Of a stretch of DNA of 52,641 nucleotides, positions 33,915-43,484 are shown piece after piece. Source of the DNA: an uncultured Ligilactobacillus sp. (GTDB lineage: Bacteria > Bacillota > Bacilli > Lactobacillales > Lactobacillaceae); NCBI GenBank assembly GCA_934215475.1, contig CAKPZY010000010.1, positions 1 through 52,641 on the forward strand, read 5' to 3'. The notes under the pieces are model-generated. The model was not told where the DNA came from and ran no database searches. It saw only the letters and a list, made by a program, of their open reading frames with translations. The position numbers were made by a program, and so were the translations under genes. Every line of letters starts with the position of its first letter. Within the stretch, counting starts at the first letter, position 1.

Positions 33915-34493
33915 ATGGGAAAAAATAAAATAGGAATCATCGTGGGGAGCACACGCCCACAAAGAATTAGTTTTGATATTGCTCAATGGGTAAATCAACG
34001 GCTTAAAGGAAAACGATTTGTAACAGAAATAATTGATCTTGCTGACATCGATCTACCTTTGTTTGATGAGCCTGAGATCCCAGCGAGTGGCCATTATCAG
34101 CACGAACACACCAAAAAATGGAGTAAGTTGATCCAACAATTTGATGGATTTGTATTCGTCTATCCCCAATATAACTGGGGATATCCAGCAGTTTTAAAAA
34201 ATGCCTTAGATTTTCTTTTTCAAGAATGGAATTATAAACCAGTCAGCCTTATTCCTCACGGATCACACGGCGGCTTTCAAGCACAGATCGGCCTCCAATT
34301 GGTGATACAAGGTTTAAAAATGAAACCAATGGCGGTTAATCCAGCTTTAACTATTACTCATGAAATGTTCAATGAAAAAGGAAAATTTATTGATATTCAG
34401 TCGGCTTTTGAAGATAAGGAACCAGCAATTCAATTATTAGGCAAAAAATTTGATTCTTTATTCTATAAAAATGCTGAAGTAGAGCAAAAATGA
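33915..34493 (+). CDS. NAD(P)H-dependent FMN reductase / quinone reductase
   Basis: A 192-residue flavodoxin-fold oxidoreductase. The phosphate-binding loop GSTRPQRISFDIAQWV (12-27) and the flavin segment VYPQYNWGYPAVLKNALDFL are clear (quoted in part: YPQYNWGYPAVLKNALD). AGAGGAG precedes the ATG. Such enzymes reduce FMN, quinones or azo compounds, and in the MarR-linked form are induced by reactive quinones or similar. The divergent marR fits. Confidence 0.87.
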   Translation: MGKNKIGIIVGSTRPQRISFDIAQWVNQRLKGKRFVTEIIDLADIDLPLFDEPEIPASGHYQHEHTKKWSKLIQQFDGFVFVYPQYNWGYPAVLKNALDFLFQEWNYKPVSLIPHGSHGGFQAQIGLQLVIQGLKMKPMAVNPALTITHEMFNEKGKFIDIQSAFEDKEPAIQLLGKKFDSLFYKNAEVEQK

Positions 34494-34970
34494 TTTTACC
34501 ATAATAAAATAGAAGCCTGTTATTCACTAATGAAGCACGTCTTATTTACCAAATAGGCGTTGATAGAATGCTTTTTCAATTGTTTTGGTTTCTTGTAACT
34601 TCAGCTAAAAATCTCGGTTTTCCTTATTTTTAAGCGCATTTCAAAAGTTTTAGTGAGTAATTCAAGAAACCTGTTTTACAGTTCTTTTCGATAAAATGCT
34701 CCTATGTCAAGTTTTTTTATGATAAATTTTTTCATCTACCCGCCTAGCAGGTGGTTTATTGCTTCGTACGCTATCGCGAGCTCAACTCGGTCTAAAGACA
34801 TAATAAAAAATGCCAGGAAACAATATTTTAGATCGTTCCTAGCATTTTTAAAAACTGATCCAGAGGAAGCAAAGTCTCACGTAGTTCCGTTTTTCGCGAA
34901 GATAAATATGTTTGGAAATTCCTGCATCATAAGCCTTTTGTCTAGGCAATTACTGTGCAAATTCTGTCTC
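34494..34970. other. 477-bp intergenic region upstream of the thiolase terminator
   Basis: Convergent junction. It holds the thiolase terminator and a more GC-rich stretch (about 34735-34800) with a CCGCCT/AGGTGG repeat that looks unlike its surroundings. A 97-codon plus-strand frame has no ribosome site and overlaps the terminator, so it is not called. Confidence 0.45.
34805..34852 (-). terminator. Terminator after the thiolase gene
   Basis: Minus strand: AAAAATGCTAGGAAC pairs with GTTTCCTGGCATTTTTT (two mismatches). Confidence 0.8.
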
Positions 34971-36218
34971 TTATTCTTTCCAATATCCATTTTCTAACAA
35001 CATTGCAATTCCTTGCCCACCACCTATACATGCCGAAGCGATCGCATAGTGGAGCTTTGGATGGTTCTTAAATTCATATAAAATTTCGGTCAAAATTCTT
35101 GCACCGCTCATCCCTAGCGGATGTCCCAAGGCCACTGCCCCGCCATTGGGGTTGAATTTGTGATTGTAAAAATATGACTTGGTAGATATTCCTAACTTTT
35201 TCAAACAACCTAACGTTTGCGCTGCAAATGCTTCGTTGATCTCCAAAAGGCCAATATCTTTTTGGAGGTTCATTCCTTGGCGCAACAAAAGAGCTTTGAT
35301 CGCATAAACCGGCCCCAGTCCCATATACTTGGGATCACAACCTGATATCTGATAATCGACGACGCTTCCCATGATATCTAGGCCATTTTCTTTAGCCGTT
35401 GTTTCAGTTGTCATAAGTTCAAAAGCAGCACCATCGTTTAAGCCTGATGCGTTGCCAGCAGTCACAGTTCCATTTTCTTCAAAGACGGGCTTTAACTTAG
35501 CCAACTTCTCAAGGGTGGTATCAGGACGTGGGTCACCATCCTTGTCGACTAATGTCACCTCGCCCTTTTTCCGCTTTACTTCTACAGGTATTATTTCTTG
35601 GGCAAACCGACCGTTGTTTTGCGCTGCAACTGCTTTCATATTGCTCCGGTAGGCAAATTCATCTTGCTCTAGCCTACTTATCGAAAGCAGACGCACAATA
35701 TTTTCTGCCGTGTTACCCATATGATCAATTTCTGAGTTTTTACCTGATAATGACCGATGTCCTTCTTTAATTGAATCAATCAGTCGATAATCGCCGGATT
35801 TCAAGCCCTCATACCGCATTGATTCCGGCAAATAATAAGGTGCACGGGAAAGCGACTCAGCCCCGCCTGCCGCAATAAATTTTTTGTCGCTCACCAGCAA
35901 CTCAAGTGCAGCAGACACTGCTGATTGAATGCCGGAACCGCAGACTCGATTGACTGTCATGCCGGTGGACGTCTGCGGTAAGCCCGCATCGATCCCGATA
36001 ATGTTGCCCAGATTATTATTGCTTTGAGAACCGATAACATTGCCGACTATCACTTCATCAAGTTCTTCTTTAGTGATCGATGAACGTTTAATTCCTTCAT
36101 TCAGTGCTATCACGCCCAGGTCTTCGACAGGAACTGTCTTCAAATCTCCTAAATATGAGCCGACAGGTGTTCTCGCTGCCCCGATAAACACGATGTTATC
36201 ATTTTTTGCTTTTAACAT
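34971..36218 (-). CDS. Acetyl-CoA C-acetyltransferase (thiolase)
   Basis: Joins two acetyl-CoA to acetoacetyl-CoA; in lactobacilli this opens the mevalonate route to isoprenoids. The product has 415 residues with nucleophile C93 in NRVCGSG, INEAFAAQ, NPNGGAVALGHPLGMSGAR and the second catalytic cysteine in ASACIGGGQG. It is slightly longer than the usual 390, mainly through inserts in the middle (KNSEIDHMG region) and at the N-terminus. AAAGGATC precedes the ATG. It is monocistronic; mvaS/mvaA are not in the window. Confidence 0.93.
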   Translation of the reverse strand: MLKAKNDNIVFIGAARTPVGSYLGDLKTVPVEDLGVIALNEGIKRSSITKEELDEVIVGNVIGSQSNNNLGNIIGIDAGLPQTSTGMTVNRVCGSGIQSAVSAALELLVSDKKFIAAGGAESLSRAPYYLPESMRYEGLKSGDYRLIDSIKEGHRSLSGKNSEIDHMGNTAENIVRLLSISRLEQDEFAYRSNMKAVAAQNNGRFAQEIIPVEVKRKKGEVTLVDKDGDPRPDTTLEKLAKLKPVFEENGTVTAGNASGLNDGAAFELMTTETTAKENGLDIMGSVVDYQISGCDPKYMGLGPVYAIKALLLRQGMNLQKDIGLLEINEAFAAQTLGCLKKLGISTKSYFYNHKFNPNGGAVALGHPLGMSGARILTEILYEFKNHPKLHYAIASACIGGGQGIAMLLENGYWKE

Positions 36219-36655
36219 TGTTGCTGATCCTTTCTAAACGGCATTGTGTACCCAAGATTGAAATTATTAATGCCTTTAAAATTGTAAATTAATGGATATC
36301 ACTATTATCTCAGTACCATAACAAGGTACACCGTTACACAATTACTTTCCATTATATGAATGAGTTAAGTCATGACTGCAATTTGTGGAAAAATCATTAA
36401 GAATAACAATTTCTTATATTAACCTAACTGATCAATTTTTAAGCAGTTGCACAGCGACACAATTTAACTCACAATTTGTTGCCCTAACCATTATAACAAA
36501 GGTTAACCATTCGCATTCGAATCTTTGCACTTTGCAGTATAACAAAAGCATTGTACTTTAGCCCAATTCAGAAACCATTAATTATTCAAAAAAATAAAAA
36601 AGCCGTCCTGGCAGTTCACCACTACCACAACGACTTAATTTTAATTGATAAAATT
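36219..36655. other. 437-bp intergenic region upstream of the thiolase gene
   Basis: It contains several short inverted repeats: GTACC/GGTAC near 36312-36328, palindrome AGTCATGACT at 36367-36376, and TAACC/GGTTA near 36484-36506. A terminator for the secreted-protein gene lies at 36600-36645. No coding frame is supported. Confidence 0.45.
36600..36645 (-). terminator. Terminator after the secreted-protein gene
   Basis: Minus strand: AAGTCGT pairs with ACGGCTT, followed by six T. Confidence 0.7.
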
Positions 36656-37039
36656 TTATCTTACTTCTACTAAGATTACTCCAGTATACGAGTTGTCAGC
36701 AGACTGAAAAGCAAAGTGATAATAACCTGCTTCCGGATAGGTTACTTTGTTTCCTTCTTGGATCGGCAGGCCTTCTTCAGATGTGATAGTTACTGGTGAC
36801 CCATTGGGAGCCTTAACATCCGGTAATGCTGCTGTTTCACCAGGCTTAGCATCTGCCCCACGTATCTGGACCGGATAGGTATATTCTCCGCCACCAGGTA
36901 CAACAGCTCCCCCACCGTAATCTGAACCTGAGGTCTGAGATGCATTGGCTAAACTAGAGCCAGCGAAAAGTGATAATAACATGACGATCATGGTAGTTGC
37001 AGCGAACAACAAGTGCTTAAGATCTATAGTTTTCCCCAT
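36656..37039 (-). CDS. Secreted protein of unknown function
   Basis: A 127-residue protein with a Sec signal peptide: basic start, hydrophobic core LLFAATTMIVMLLSLFAG, likely cleavage near ANA-SQ. The mature part of about 90 residues is Gly-, Pro- and Tyr-rich (SDYGGGAVVPGGGEYTYPV) and then beta-rich, ending YHFAFQSADNSYTGVILVEVR (quoted in part), like a small Ig-like or Cna-type domain. No LPxTG anchor or extra membrane segment. GGAAG is 8 nt before the ATG at 37039. Family not recognised. Confidence 0.75.
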   Translation of the reverse strand: MGKTIDLKHLLFAATTMIVMLLSLFAGSSLANASQTSGSDYGGGAVVPGGGEYTYPVQIRGADAKPGETAALPDVKAPNGSPVTITSEEGLPIQEGNKVTYPEAGYYHFAFQSADNSYTGVILVEVR

Positions 37040-37244
37040 CAAAATGACTTCCTTTCTCTGAACCTAATATTGTCAACTTGATTTTATATTAACACTTACT
37101 TTATGTAAGTCAAATATTTATTCTGTCTCCTGTTGGTCTTTATTCTTGTCGAAAAAATAAACAGTGATTAAGTGGTGATGACCCTCATTGACTTATTTCC
37201 GTCGAAGGCTGCTATGCGTTTTCTACTCAACCTTAAAAAGGATT

Positions 37245-37772
37245 TTAAAAGTCGTAGTAAAAATAGATGTTGTTTTTTCCCGCTTGTGCTGTGTGATCAT
37301 AAATTTTAGTATTTAAACCGCCAATTTTAAAACCGATAGCCAAATAAAATAGACAGGCAGTAACATTATTACTTTGCCCGATCGTAAAAATACCGGCGTA
37401 CCCCCTTTGTCTGGAGATCTGACATGCTTTTTGTAAAATACCTGTAGCGATGCCGTGTTGACGATAACTTCCCTTAACTTTTAAATCATCTAAATATAAG
37501 TATTGAAATGGTTGATCTTCAAAAATGCCCAAGCCCACAGCTTGTCCTCCATCAAAAGCTGCAATTGCAAACCCCTGAGTGTTGATGTCTGATAATTTAT
37601 ACTTTTCATCCGGAAATGTTTGCAAAGCAACTTTGTGTAATGGATAAAATTCAATATTATAGCACCAGTTGTCTGTAAATCTAAAAATATTTAAATCGCC
37701 AATTATTTTAAACGACTCGTTTCTAAGTGCCAGTGCTGCTTGATTACTTTCACTGACCAGACTGATATTTAT
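37245..37772 (-). CDS. GNAT acetyltransferase, start codon abnormal
   Basis: The C-terminal part shows the GNAT acetyl-CoA motif: LDDLKVKGSYRQHGIATGIL (RxxGIA) and a following ACLFYLAIGFK segment. The first usual start in frame is TTG at 37625, with no ribosome site and only 126 residues. The frame stays open upstream, and the extra 49 codons read like a GNAT N-terminus (NISLVSESNQAALALR, NWCYNIEFYPLHKVALQ), giving 175 residues. Just before lies AGAGGG followed by ATA at 37772 where ATG would be expected. So either ATG mutated to ATA (pseudogene) or a rare start is used. Substrate unknown. Confidence 0.65.
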   Translation of the reverse strand: MNISLVSESNQAALALRNESFKIIGDLNIFRFTDNWCYNIEFYPLHKVALQTFPDEKYKLSDINTQGFAIAAFDGGQAVGLGIFEDQPFQYLYLDDLKVKGSYRQHGIATGILQKACQISRQRGYAGIFTIGQSNNVTACLFYLAIGFKIGGLNTKIYDHTAQAGKNNIYFYYDF

Positions 37773-37924
37773 CGTGATATATCCCTCTTTCTTAACGTGT
37801 TGCCACTCTCATTTAGTTGGTTCTTACTGTCTGCGAAGAGTCCGTGACAATATCTATTTTATCAGTTAAGAATAGCAGTTAATGTTAGTGCACGTCTACT
37901 CAATGTATTATTAGTTCCTTTTAG

Positions 37925-37995
37925 GCAGCAAAAAACTCCTCAGACGGTAAATACTAACTAGGTTATTTCTGCATTTACTATCTGGAGGAGCAAAA
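37925..37995 (-). terminator. Terminator after argF
   Basis: Minus strand: GCTCCTCCAGA and GTAAAT pair with ATTTAC and TCTGAGGAG, followed by six T. It ends the arg operon. Confidence 0.85.
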
Positions 37996-38003
37996 CTTTC
38001 ATT

Positions 38004-39026
38004 TTATACTTCAAATAAACTATCCGGAATAAACAAGTTTCCCAGTGTGACTGCCATAATAGCTTTGATCGAATGCATCCGATTCTCGGCTTCATCAAAA
38101 ACAACTGAATGGGGCCCATTAAAGATATCATCAGTAATTTCAAGCGCATCCATGTTAAAAAGCTCTCCCAACTGTTTACCCACCTTGGTTAGGTGATCAT
38201 GGTACGCTGGCAGACAGTGCATGATGATCGTATCATCTTTTCCAGTTTGAGTCAGCAATTCCTGGTTGATTTGGTACGGCTGCAATAATTTGATCCGCTC
38301 TTTCGGGTCTACTTCTTCACCCATCGAGATCCACACGTCCGTATATAAAGCATCTGAATTTTTGACTGCTTCAGCTGGCTTTTCCGTCAGCAAGATCTGA
38401 CTCCCACTCAATTTAGCTGCTTTTTGTGCGAGTTGGATAATTTTCTTGGCAGGCCACAACGCTTTAGGTGCGCCGATCCGAATATTGACTCCTAACTTGG
38501 CTGCTGTTACCAGGAGAGAATTTCCCATATTATTCCGCCCATCACCAAGGTAAGTTAAATTCAATCCATGCAGGTGTCCAAAATTTTCTTTTAAGGTTAG
38601 GAAATCAGCGATCATCTGAGTAGGATGCCAATCATCAGTCAGTCCATTCCATACCGGAACACCACTATATTTAGCAAGTTGTTCCACTGTTCCTTGTTTA
38701 AATCCGCGATACTCTATGCCGTCAAACATCCGCCCCAATACCTTAGCTGTATCTATAGTCGATTCCTTTTTCCCAAACTGAATGTCGTCTTTGCCCAAAA
38801 ATTCCGGATGTGCGCCTAAGTCATTGGCGGCCACCGTAAAGGAGGAACGTGTTCTGGTTGACGTCTTTTCGAACAGTAACGCAATATTTTTCCCCTGTAA
38901 GTATTGATGAGGGATATTTTGTTGCTTTAGTTGTTTAAGATGTCCGGCAAAATCCACCAAGTAGTTTAACTCTGTCGCTGAAAAATCGATCTCTTTTAAA
39001 AATGAACGGTTCTGGAAATGATCCAT
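38004..39026 (-). CDS. argF: Ornithine carbamoyltransferase
   Basis: Makes citrulline from ornithine and the carbamoyl phosphate supplied by CarAB. It has 340 residues. Carbamoyl-phosphate loop STRTR (56-60), HPTQ, and the ornithine-side HCLPA are present. The gene starts 3 nt after argD, its GGGAGG lying in the end of that gene. Placement at the end of argCJBDF marks it as the biosynthetic enzyme rather than the deiminase-pathway one. Confidence 0.95.
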   Translation of the reverse strand: MDHFQNRSFLKEIDFSATELNYLVDFAGHLKQLKQQNIPHQYLQGKNIALLFEKTSTRTRSSFTVAANDLGAHPEFLGKDDIQFGKKESTIDTAKVLGRMFDGIEYRGFKQGTVEQLAKYSGVPVWNGLTDDWHPTQMIADFLTLKENFGHLHGLNLTYLGDGRNNMGNSLLVTAAKLGVNIRIGAPKALWPAKKIIQLAQKAAKLSGSQILLTEKPAEAVKNSDALYTDVWISMGEEVDPKERIKLLQPYQINQELLTQTGKDDTIIMHCLPAYHDHLTKVGKQLGELFNMDALEITDDIFNGPHSVVFDEAENRMHSIKAIMAVTLGNLFIPDSLFEV

Positions 39027-39029
39027 ACC

Positions 39030-40175
39030 TTATTTCCTCCCTAAAATGGTTAGCACAGTTTTGATTTTCATCATCCCTGCCAACAAGTCTTTGGATGACA
39101 TTACTAAGGGCGGCAGCAAGCGTAAGGTATTATAATTCGCCGACAACGTCAAAATGCCCTTCCCTTGCAAGTGTGCGATGACCTGTTTAACATCAAGCAC
39201 TTCGCTTAAATGAATTCCAATCATTAGTCCTTTTCCTGAAATACCCTGAACAATTGTCAATGGCTGGATTTCTTTACTTAAAAATTCCCAGACTGAACTG
39301 CTCTTTTTGCGCACATCAGCCAAGAAATCTGGTGTTAATTGTGCTAAAACACCTTTAGCAGCAGCCAGGGCAAGTTTATTTCCTCCAAAAGTCGTCCCGT
39401 GACTGCCAGGACCAAATGCACTTGCCAGCTGTTTTTTACTGAGCATTGCCCCCAGTGGAAGACCATTAGCGATCCCTTTAGCCACCGTTACAATATCAGG
39501 ATCAAGGCCAAAGTTTTGGTAGGCAAACTTTTCTCCCGTTCGGCCCATCCCGGTTTGCACTTCATCAATAATCAACAAAGCGCCTGCTTTGTGACAAGCA
39601 GCTTGAACTTGCTGGAGCCACTCTGCTTGGCCATCCACTACGCCACCTTCGCCCTGGATCACTTCTAAGATCACAGCACCAATACGTTTATTAATTTGTT
39701 TGAGCGCAGACGGATCATTATAATTGGCAAACTTAATTTCCGGAACCAAAGGAGCAAAGCCAACCTTGATGCCAGGGTTTCCCGTTAGTGACATGGCTCC
39801 ATATGTACGTCCGTGAAAACTATTGTTAAAAGCTAGAACAGTTGGCTTGCCAGTCGCTTTCCTTGCTAATTTCAAAGCTGCTTCGTTGGCCTCTGTGCCA
39901 GAATTGCAAAAAAAAGCGAGCATCTCCGGTGCGCATAAAGCACCTGCGACCTCATCGACCAGCGCACTTTCATAGAGATTCGATGTATGCCAGATACGGT
40001 CCAGCTGAATTTTCACATTGTTTATGATCATCTCGTTGCTGTAACCAAAATTGCACACGCCAATGCCGCTGGTAAAATCCAGGTATTCATTTCCTTTCCG
40101 ATCGGTCAAATGCCAGTCGTGGCCGTCTATGATATCAATTGGATACTGTTGATACGTGGGAAAAATATTTTTCAT
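39030..40175 (-). CDS. argD: Acetylornithine aminotransferase
   Basis: PLP enzyme converting N-acetylglutamate semialdehyde to N-acetylornithine, 381 aa. FHGRTYGAMSLTGN, LLIIDEVQTGMGRTG, and the PLP lysine in VAKGIANGLPLGAM are class III aminotransferase hallmarks. AAGGGAGG precedes the ATG. Fourth gene of argCJBDF. Confidence 0.95.
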   Translation of the reverse strand: MKNIFPTYQQYPIDIIDGHDWHLTDRKGNEYLDFTSGIGVCNFGYSNEMIINNVKIQLDRIWHTSNLYESALVDEVAGALCAPEMLAFFCNSGTEANEAALKLARKATGKPTVLAFNNSFHGRTYGAMSLTGNPGIKVGFAPLVPEIKFANYNDPSALKQINKRIGAVILEVIQGEGGVVDGQAEWLQQVQAACHKAGALLIIDEVQTGMGRTGEKFAYQNFGLDPDIVTVAKGIANGLPLGAMLSKKQLASAFGPGSHGTTFGGNKLALAAAKGVLAQLTPDFLADVRKKSSSVWEFLSKEIQPLTIVQGISGKGLMIGIHLSEVLDVKQVIAHLQGKGILTLSANYNTLRLLPPLVMSSKDLLAGMMKIKTVLTILGRK

Positions 40176-40192
40176 ATACTTACCTCCCTTAA

Positions 40193-40951
40193 TTAGCTGT
40201 GAGCATTCGCAACTGGACTTTGGTGAAAAACCGTACCTGAATCATTTAAGTCATTAGTAATAAAAACTTTTTTGACTCCAGCATGCAATGCACTAAAGAC
40301 GGCGTTAATTTTGGGTACCATACCTGCCTTAATTTGCTTTTTTTCAACCATCTTTTTAGCTTGTTTTCGGTCAAGGATCGGTACTATATTACCAGCTTTT
40401 AAGATCCCAGGCACGTCTGTCAAAAAGACCAGCTGATCTGCCCCCAATTTTGCAGCAATCGCAGCGGCTGCCTCATCAGCATTCACATTGACCATGTTTC
40501 CAGCTAATGTTTGGGCAAGCGGCGCTACCACTGCAATTTGATCATTCAAAATTGTTTGCAGCCAGTTCTCATTCACACTAGTAATTTTCCCAACTTCACC
40601 GTACTTTTCCCGCTCAATATAATCACCGGTCAACAAATAATTATCACTCGCGTTAAGCCCGACCACTGGGAGATTATACCGGCTGAATTGTTCACAAATA
40701 GCGGGTTGAACCGCTCCTAATAATACAGCTTGCGTCACCGCAAGGGTCTGGGGATCAGTTATCCGAATACCATGATGTTTGTGAACTGTTAATCCCAGCT
40801 GATTAGACCACTGGCTGATTTGAAGGCCGCCGCCGTGGATCACCAAAATATGCTTTCCTTGCGTATGCCAGTGCTTTAGTATCTGAAAAAATTGCGCCGG
40901 CAAATGTTTAGCAGCATTGCGGCCCACTTTAACTACGATCGTTTCTATCAA
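40193..40951 (-). CDS. argB: Acetylglutamate kinase with an altered glycine loop
   Basis: Phosphorylates N-acetylglutamate, 252 aa. IHGGG, NVNADEAAAAIA and FLTDVPGI match the amino-acid kinase family. The N-terminal loop is usually K-x-GG-x-A; here it reads VVKVGRNA, with Arg replacing the second glycine. That loop holds the ATP/acetylglutamate phosphates, so activity may be changed. The TTG at 40951 is preferred (GGAGG 9 nt upstream); the in-frame GTG at 40960 abuts the ribosome site. The gene lies 21 nt after argJ. Confidence 0.92.
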   Translation of the reverse strand: MIETIVVKVGRNAAKHLPAQFFQILKHWHTQGKHILVIHGGGLQISQWSNQLGLTVHKHHGIRITDPQTLAVTQAVLLGAVQPAICEQFSRYNLPVVGLNASDNYLLTGDYIEREKYGEVGKITSVNENWLQTILNDQIAVVAPLAQTLAGNMVNVNADEAAAAIAAKLGADQLVFLTDVPGILKAGNIVPILDRKQAKKMVEKKQIKAGMVPKINAVFSALHAGVKKVFITNDLNDSGTVFHQSPVANAHS

Positions 40952-40972
40952 GACCTTCACCCTCCGCTTTCT

Positions 40973-42184
40973 TTAGCTGTGGTACGCAGCGTTGATTTTA
41001 ACGTATTGATACGTCAAATCACACCCCCAAGCCTGGCCGCTGTCTTCTCCGTAATTTAAATCAACTTCGACTTTAACAACTTGTCCGCTTAAACTAGTCT
41101 TCATTTCAGTCTCATCAAATAATACAGCTTGGCTGTTCTTTACGATCGGCATTCCGTTCAACCACATTGAAACGTGCTGGACATCTAAATGTTCATTCGT
41201 TTGACCCAGTGCCCCCATTAAACGGCCCCAATTAGGATCTTCCCCAAAAATTGCGGCCTTCACAAGGTTTGAACCGACAATGGATTTAGCAACCATTTGT
41301 GCTTCTTCATGGTTGAAAGCACTAACGACATCTACCTCCACTAATTTTGAGGCGCCTTCTCCATCCTGTGCAATCGACTTTGCCAAAAAAGCCAGCACCT
41401 GATGAAATGCAGACTGGAAAATTTGGTAATCAGCACTATCAGAAGTTAAAGGTGCATTGTCAGCCATTCCGTTGGCTAGTGCTATGACCATATCATTGGT
41501 CGACGTATCACCGTCGACAGTAATTTGGTTAAATGTTTCGTTGACTTCTTCATTTAAAAGATGCTGCAACTGGGCTCCGCTGATCTTAACATCAGTTGTA
41601 ACAAAACCAAGCATAGTTGCCATATTAGGATGGATCATTCCTGAACCCTTAGCAAAACCGCACATTGTTACCGGCTGACCGCCAATCTCAAATTGGACGG
41701 TGATCGTTTTAGGGTGTTTATCCGTCGTGAGCACAGCTTCTGTGACAGCACTATTTTTAGTCAGCTGTAACTGAACGATCCCTGAGCGGATGAGCCCCAT
41801 TGGCAAATATTCGCCGATGATCCCGGTTGAGGCCACACCCACCAGATCAGGTGTCAAATTCAACTTTTCCGCTGTCAAATTTTGCATAGCCTTAGCATCA
41901 CGCATCCCTTTCGTGCCTGTGCATGAGTTAGCATTAGCGCTATTCATTATAATTGCCTGTAATTCATGCTTGATATTGATCGTTTGTTTCGTCAGTTGTG
42001 TAGGAGCTGCTTGAAATTGGTTCGTTGTATAGACTCCCGCAGCTGCAGCAGGCACTTCAGAATAGATCCACCCCAGATCCTTTTTGAATCGTTTCAATCC
42101 GGCATGTAAGCCATCGCTATAAAAGCCTTGCGGCCACGTATATTCAGTTAATTGTTTGATGGTAGAAGTTGTTGTTAATGTCAT
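40973..42184 (-). CDS. argJ: Bifunctional glutamate N-acetyltransferase / ornithine acetyltransferase
   Basis: Recycles the acetyl group from N-acetylornithine to glutamate, and may also use acetyl-CoA, so no argE/argA is needed. It has 403 residues. The self-cleavage site and nucleophilic Thr are in KGSGMIHPNMATMLGF, with MNSANANSCTG and TVDGDTSTNDM nearby. Cleavage gives alpha and beta chains. AGGAG precedes the ATG. Second gene of the operon. Confidence 0.95.
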   Translation of the reverse strand: MTLTTTSTIKQLTEYTWPQGFYSDGLHAGLKRFKKDLGWIYSEVPAAAAGVYTTNQFQAAPTQLTKQTINIKHELQAIIMNSANANSCTGTKGMRDAKAMQNLTAEKLNLTPDLVGVASTGIIGEYLPMGLIRSGIVQLQLTKNSAVTEAVLTTDKHPKTITVQFEIGGQPVTMCGFAKGSGMIHPNMATMLGFVTTDVKISGAQLQHLLNEEVNETFNQITVDGDTSTNDMVIALANGMADNAPLTSDSADYQIFQSAFHQVLAFLAKSIAQDGEGASKLVEVDVVSAFNHEEAQMVAKSIVGSNLVKAAIFGEDPNWGRLMGALGQTNEHLDVQHVSMWLNGMPIVKNSQAVLFDETEMKTSLSGQVVKVEVDLNYGEDSGQAWGCDLTYQYVKINAAYHS

Positions 42185-42198
42185 TTTAAAATCTCCTA

Positions 42199-43230
42199 TT
42201 ATGGCAACATAGCATCGGTTGGCAAGCCGTCAGATCCAGCAAAACCATACATTTGATTGAAATTTTGTATGGCCTGACCACCGGCACCCTTGACTAAGTT
42301 ATCGATCACACTTACAACCATGACGGTATTGGTCACTTCGTTATAAATGACCCCCAGATCACAATAATTCGTACCCACAACTTGGGTGACCATCGGTAAT
42401 TTTTCACCAGTATAACGAACAAATGCTTTGGAAACACAAGTCGTCTGAAAGGCTTCAGCTATTTTTTTCTTAGTAGTGTGATAGTTTGTTTTGGCGTAAA
42501 TCGTGGCCATGATCCCCCGTGTGATCGGCAAAAGTGTCGTACTAAATTGAATCGCATTGACATTGGTATCCCATTTTTTTAGCTGCTGGACAATTTCTGG
42601 AATATGTTGATGCTGATTGACCTTGTATAGCTGGAGGTTATCATTGACCTGGAAAAAATGAGTCAGCGAAGACAGAGATTTACCAGCACCCGAAGTACCT
42701 GATTTAGCATCAACGATAATAGAATCAGCGTCTACCAGATGATTACGGATCAAGGGTGCTAAACCCAAAAGAACTGCGGTGGCATAGCAGCCTGGATTTG
42801 CAATATATCGTTGAGTCTTAGCATCATTAAACTCAACTAGGCCATAATGGGCTTGCTTTAGGTCCTTCAGTCTCGCGGCTGTTTTGTGATACCACTTTTC
42901 ATACTTTCCTGGTTCTTTCAAACGAAAATCACCAGAAAGGTCTATCACCGGAAACTTATGGTCGATAAACGGAACTGCCAGGTGCGCCGTTACCCCTGAT
43001 GAAGTTGCGAAAAAAACCAAATCGTTATTTTCCATAATTTTTTGGCTGTCATAGGGCAGGACTTGATAAGGATCATCATTGATAAATGATGGTACGACCT
43101 CTGACAAAGGCAATGGCTTAGCTAGCTTATGGCCGTACAGAGTGATCTTTGTAACATGTGAATGATGTCTCAGCATTTGAAACAGGACCATTCCGCTATA
43201 TCCTGACACACCAACTAATGCAATTTTCAT
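42199..43230 (-). CDS. argC: N-acetyl-gamma-glutamyl-phosphate reductase
   Basis: NADPH-dependent reductase, third step of arginine synthesis, 343 aa. The N-terminal dinucleotide motif is ALVGVSGYSG and the catalytic cysteine is in NPGCYATA. The ATG at 43230 is chosen because GAGAG lies 9 nt before it; the ATG at 43239 abuts that site. It is the first gene of argCJBDF, divergent from carA across a 254-bp shared control region. Confidence 0.94.
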   Translation of the reverse strand: MKIALVGVSGYSGMVLFQMLRHHSHVTKITLYGHKLAKPLPLSEVVPSFINDDPYQVLPYDSQKIMENNDLVFFATSSGVTAHLAVPFIDHKFPVIDLSGDFRLKEPGKYEKWYHKTAARLKDLKQAHYGLVEFNDAKTQRYIANPGCYATAVLLGLAPLIRNHLVDADSIIVDAKSGTSGAGKSLSSLTHFFQVNDNLQLYKVNQHQHIPEIVQQLKKWDTNVNAIQFSTTLLPITRGIMATIYAKTNYHTTKKKIAEAFQTTCVSKAFVRYTGEKLPMVTQVVGTNYCDLGVIYNEVTNTVMVVSVIDNLVKGAGGQAIQNFNQMYGFAGSDGLPTDAMLP

Positions 43231-43319
43231 TTTTTTCATCTCTCAGATCTGCAATTTGTGGATATTTATGGATTGCCAATAGATTACAATGAATGTTTGA
43301 AAAAAGCAAGCCTCTTTTT

Positions 43320-43375
43320 AAATTTTTATTCGTTTTTACAGTTTTTATTCACTTTAATAAACTATTTATACATTC
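43320..43375. promoter_or_regulatory. Cluster of ARG-box-like sequences between argC and carA
   Basis: On the minus strand CGAATAAAAATT, GTGAATAAAAACT and AATGTATAAATAGT occur in series, similar to the ArgR/AhrC half-site (GAATAAAAAT). They lie in the shared region of two divergent arginine operons, where ArgR control is expected. Matches are partial. Confidence 0.45.
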
Positions 43376-43412
43376 TTTTCCTGTTTAATTTAGTTTTTTA
43401 TGCATTTTAGTG

Positions 43413-43441
43413 TTGACGCACCCTCGCTGAGAAGTTAGTAT
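43413..43441 (+). promoter_or_regulatory. Promoter of carAB
   Basis: TTGACG (43413-43418), 17-bp spacer, TAGTAT (43436-43441). A TATATA three bases downstream is an alternative -10 with a 20-bp spacer. Confidence 0.5.
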
Positions 43442-43484
43442 ATAGACTAATAAATTGAATCAAAATTTGAAGGGGTGTCAAAAC

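Noticed and set aside
34704..34997. 97-codon plus-strand frame overlapping the thiolase end
   Set aside because: It reads through the thiolase terminator, has no ribosome site and looks random.
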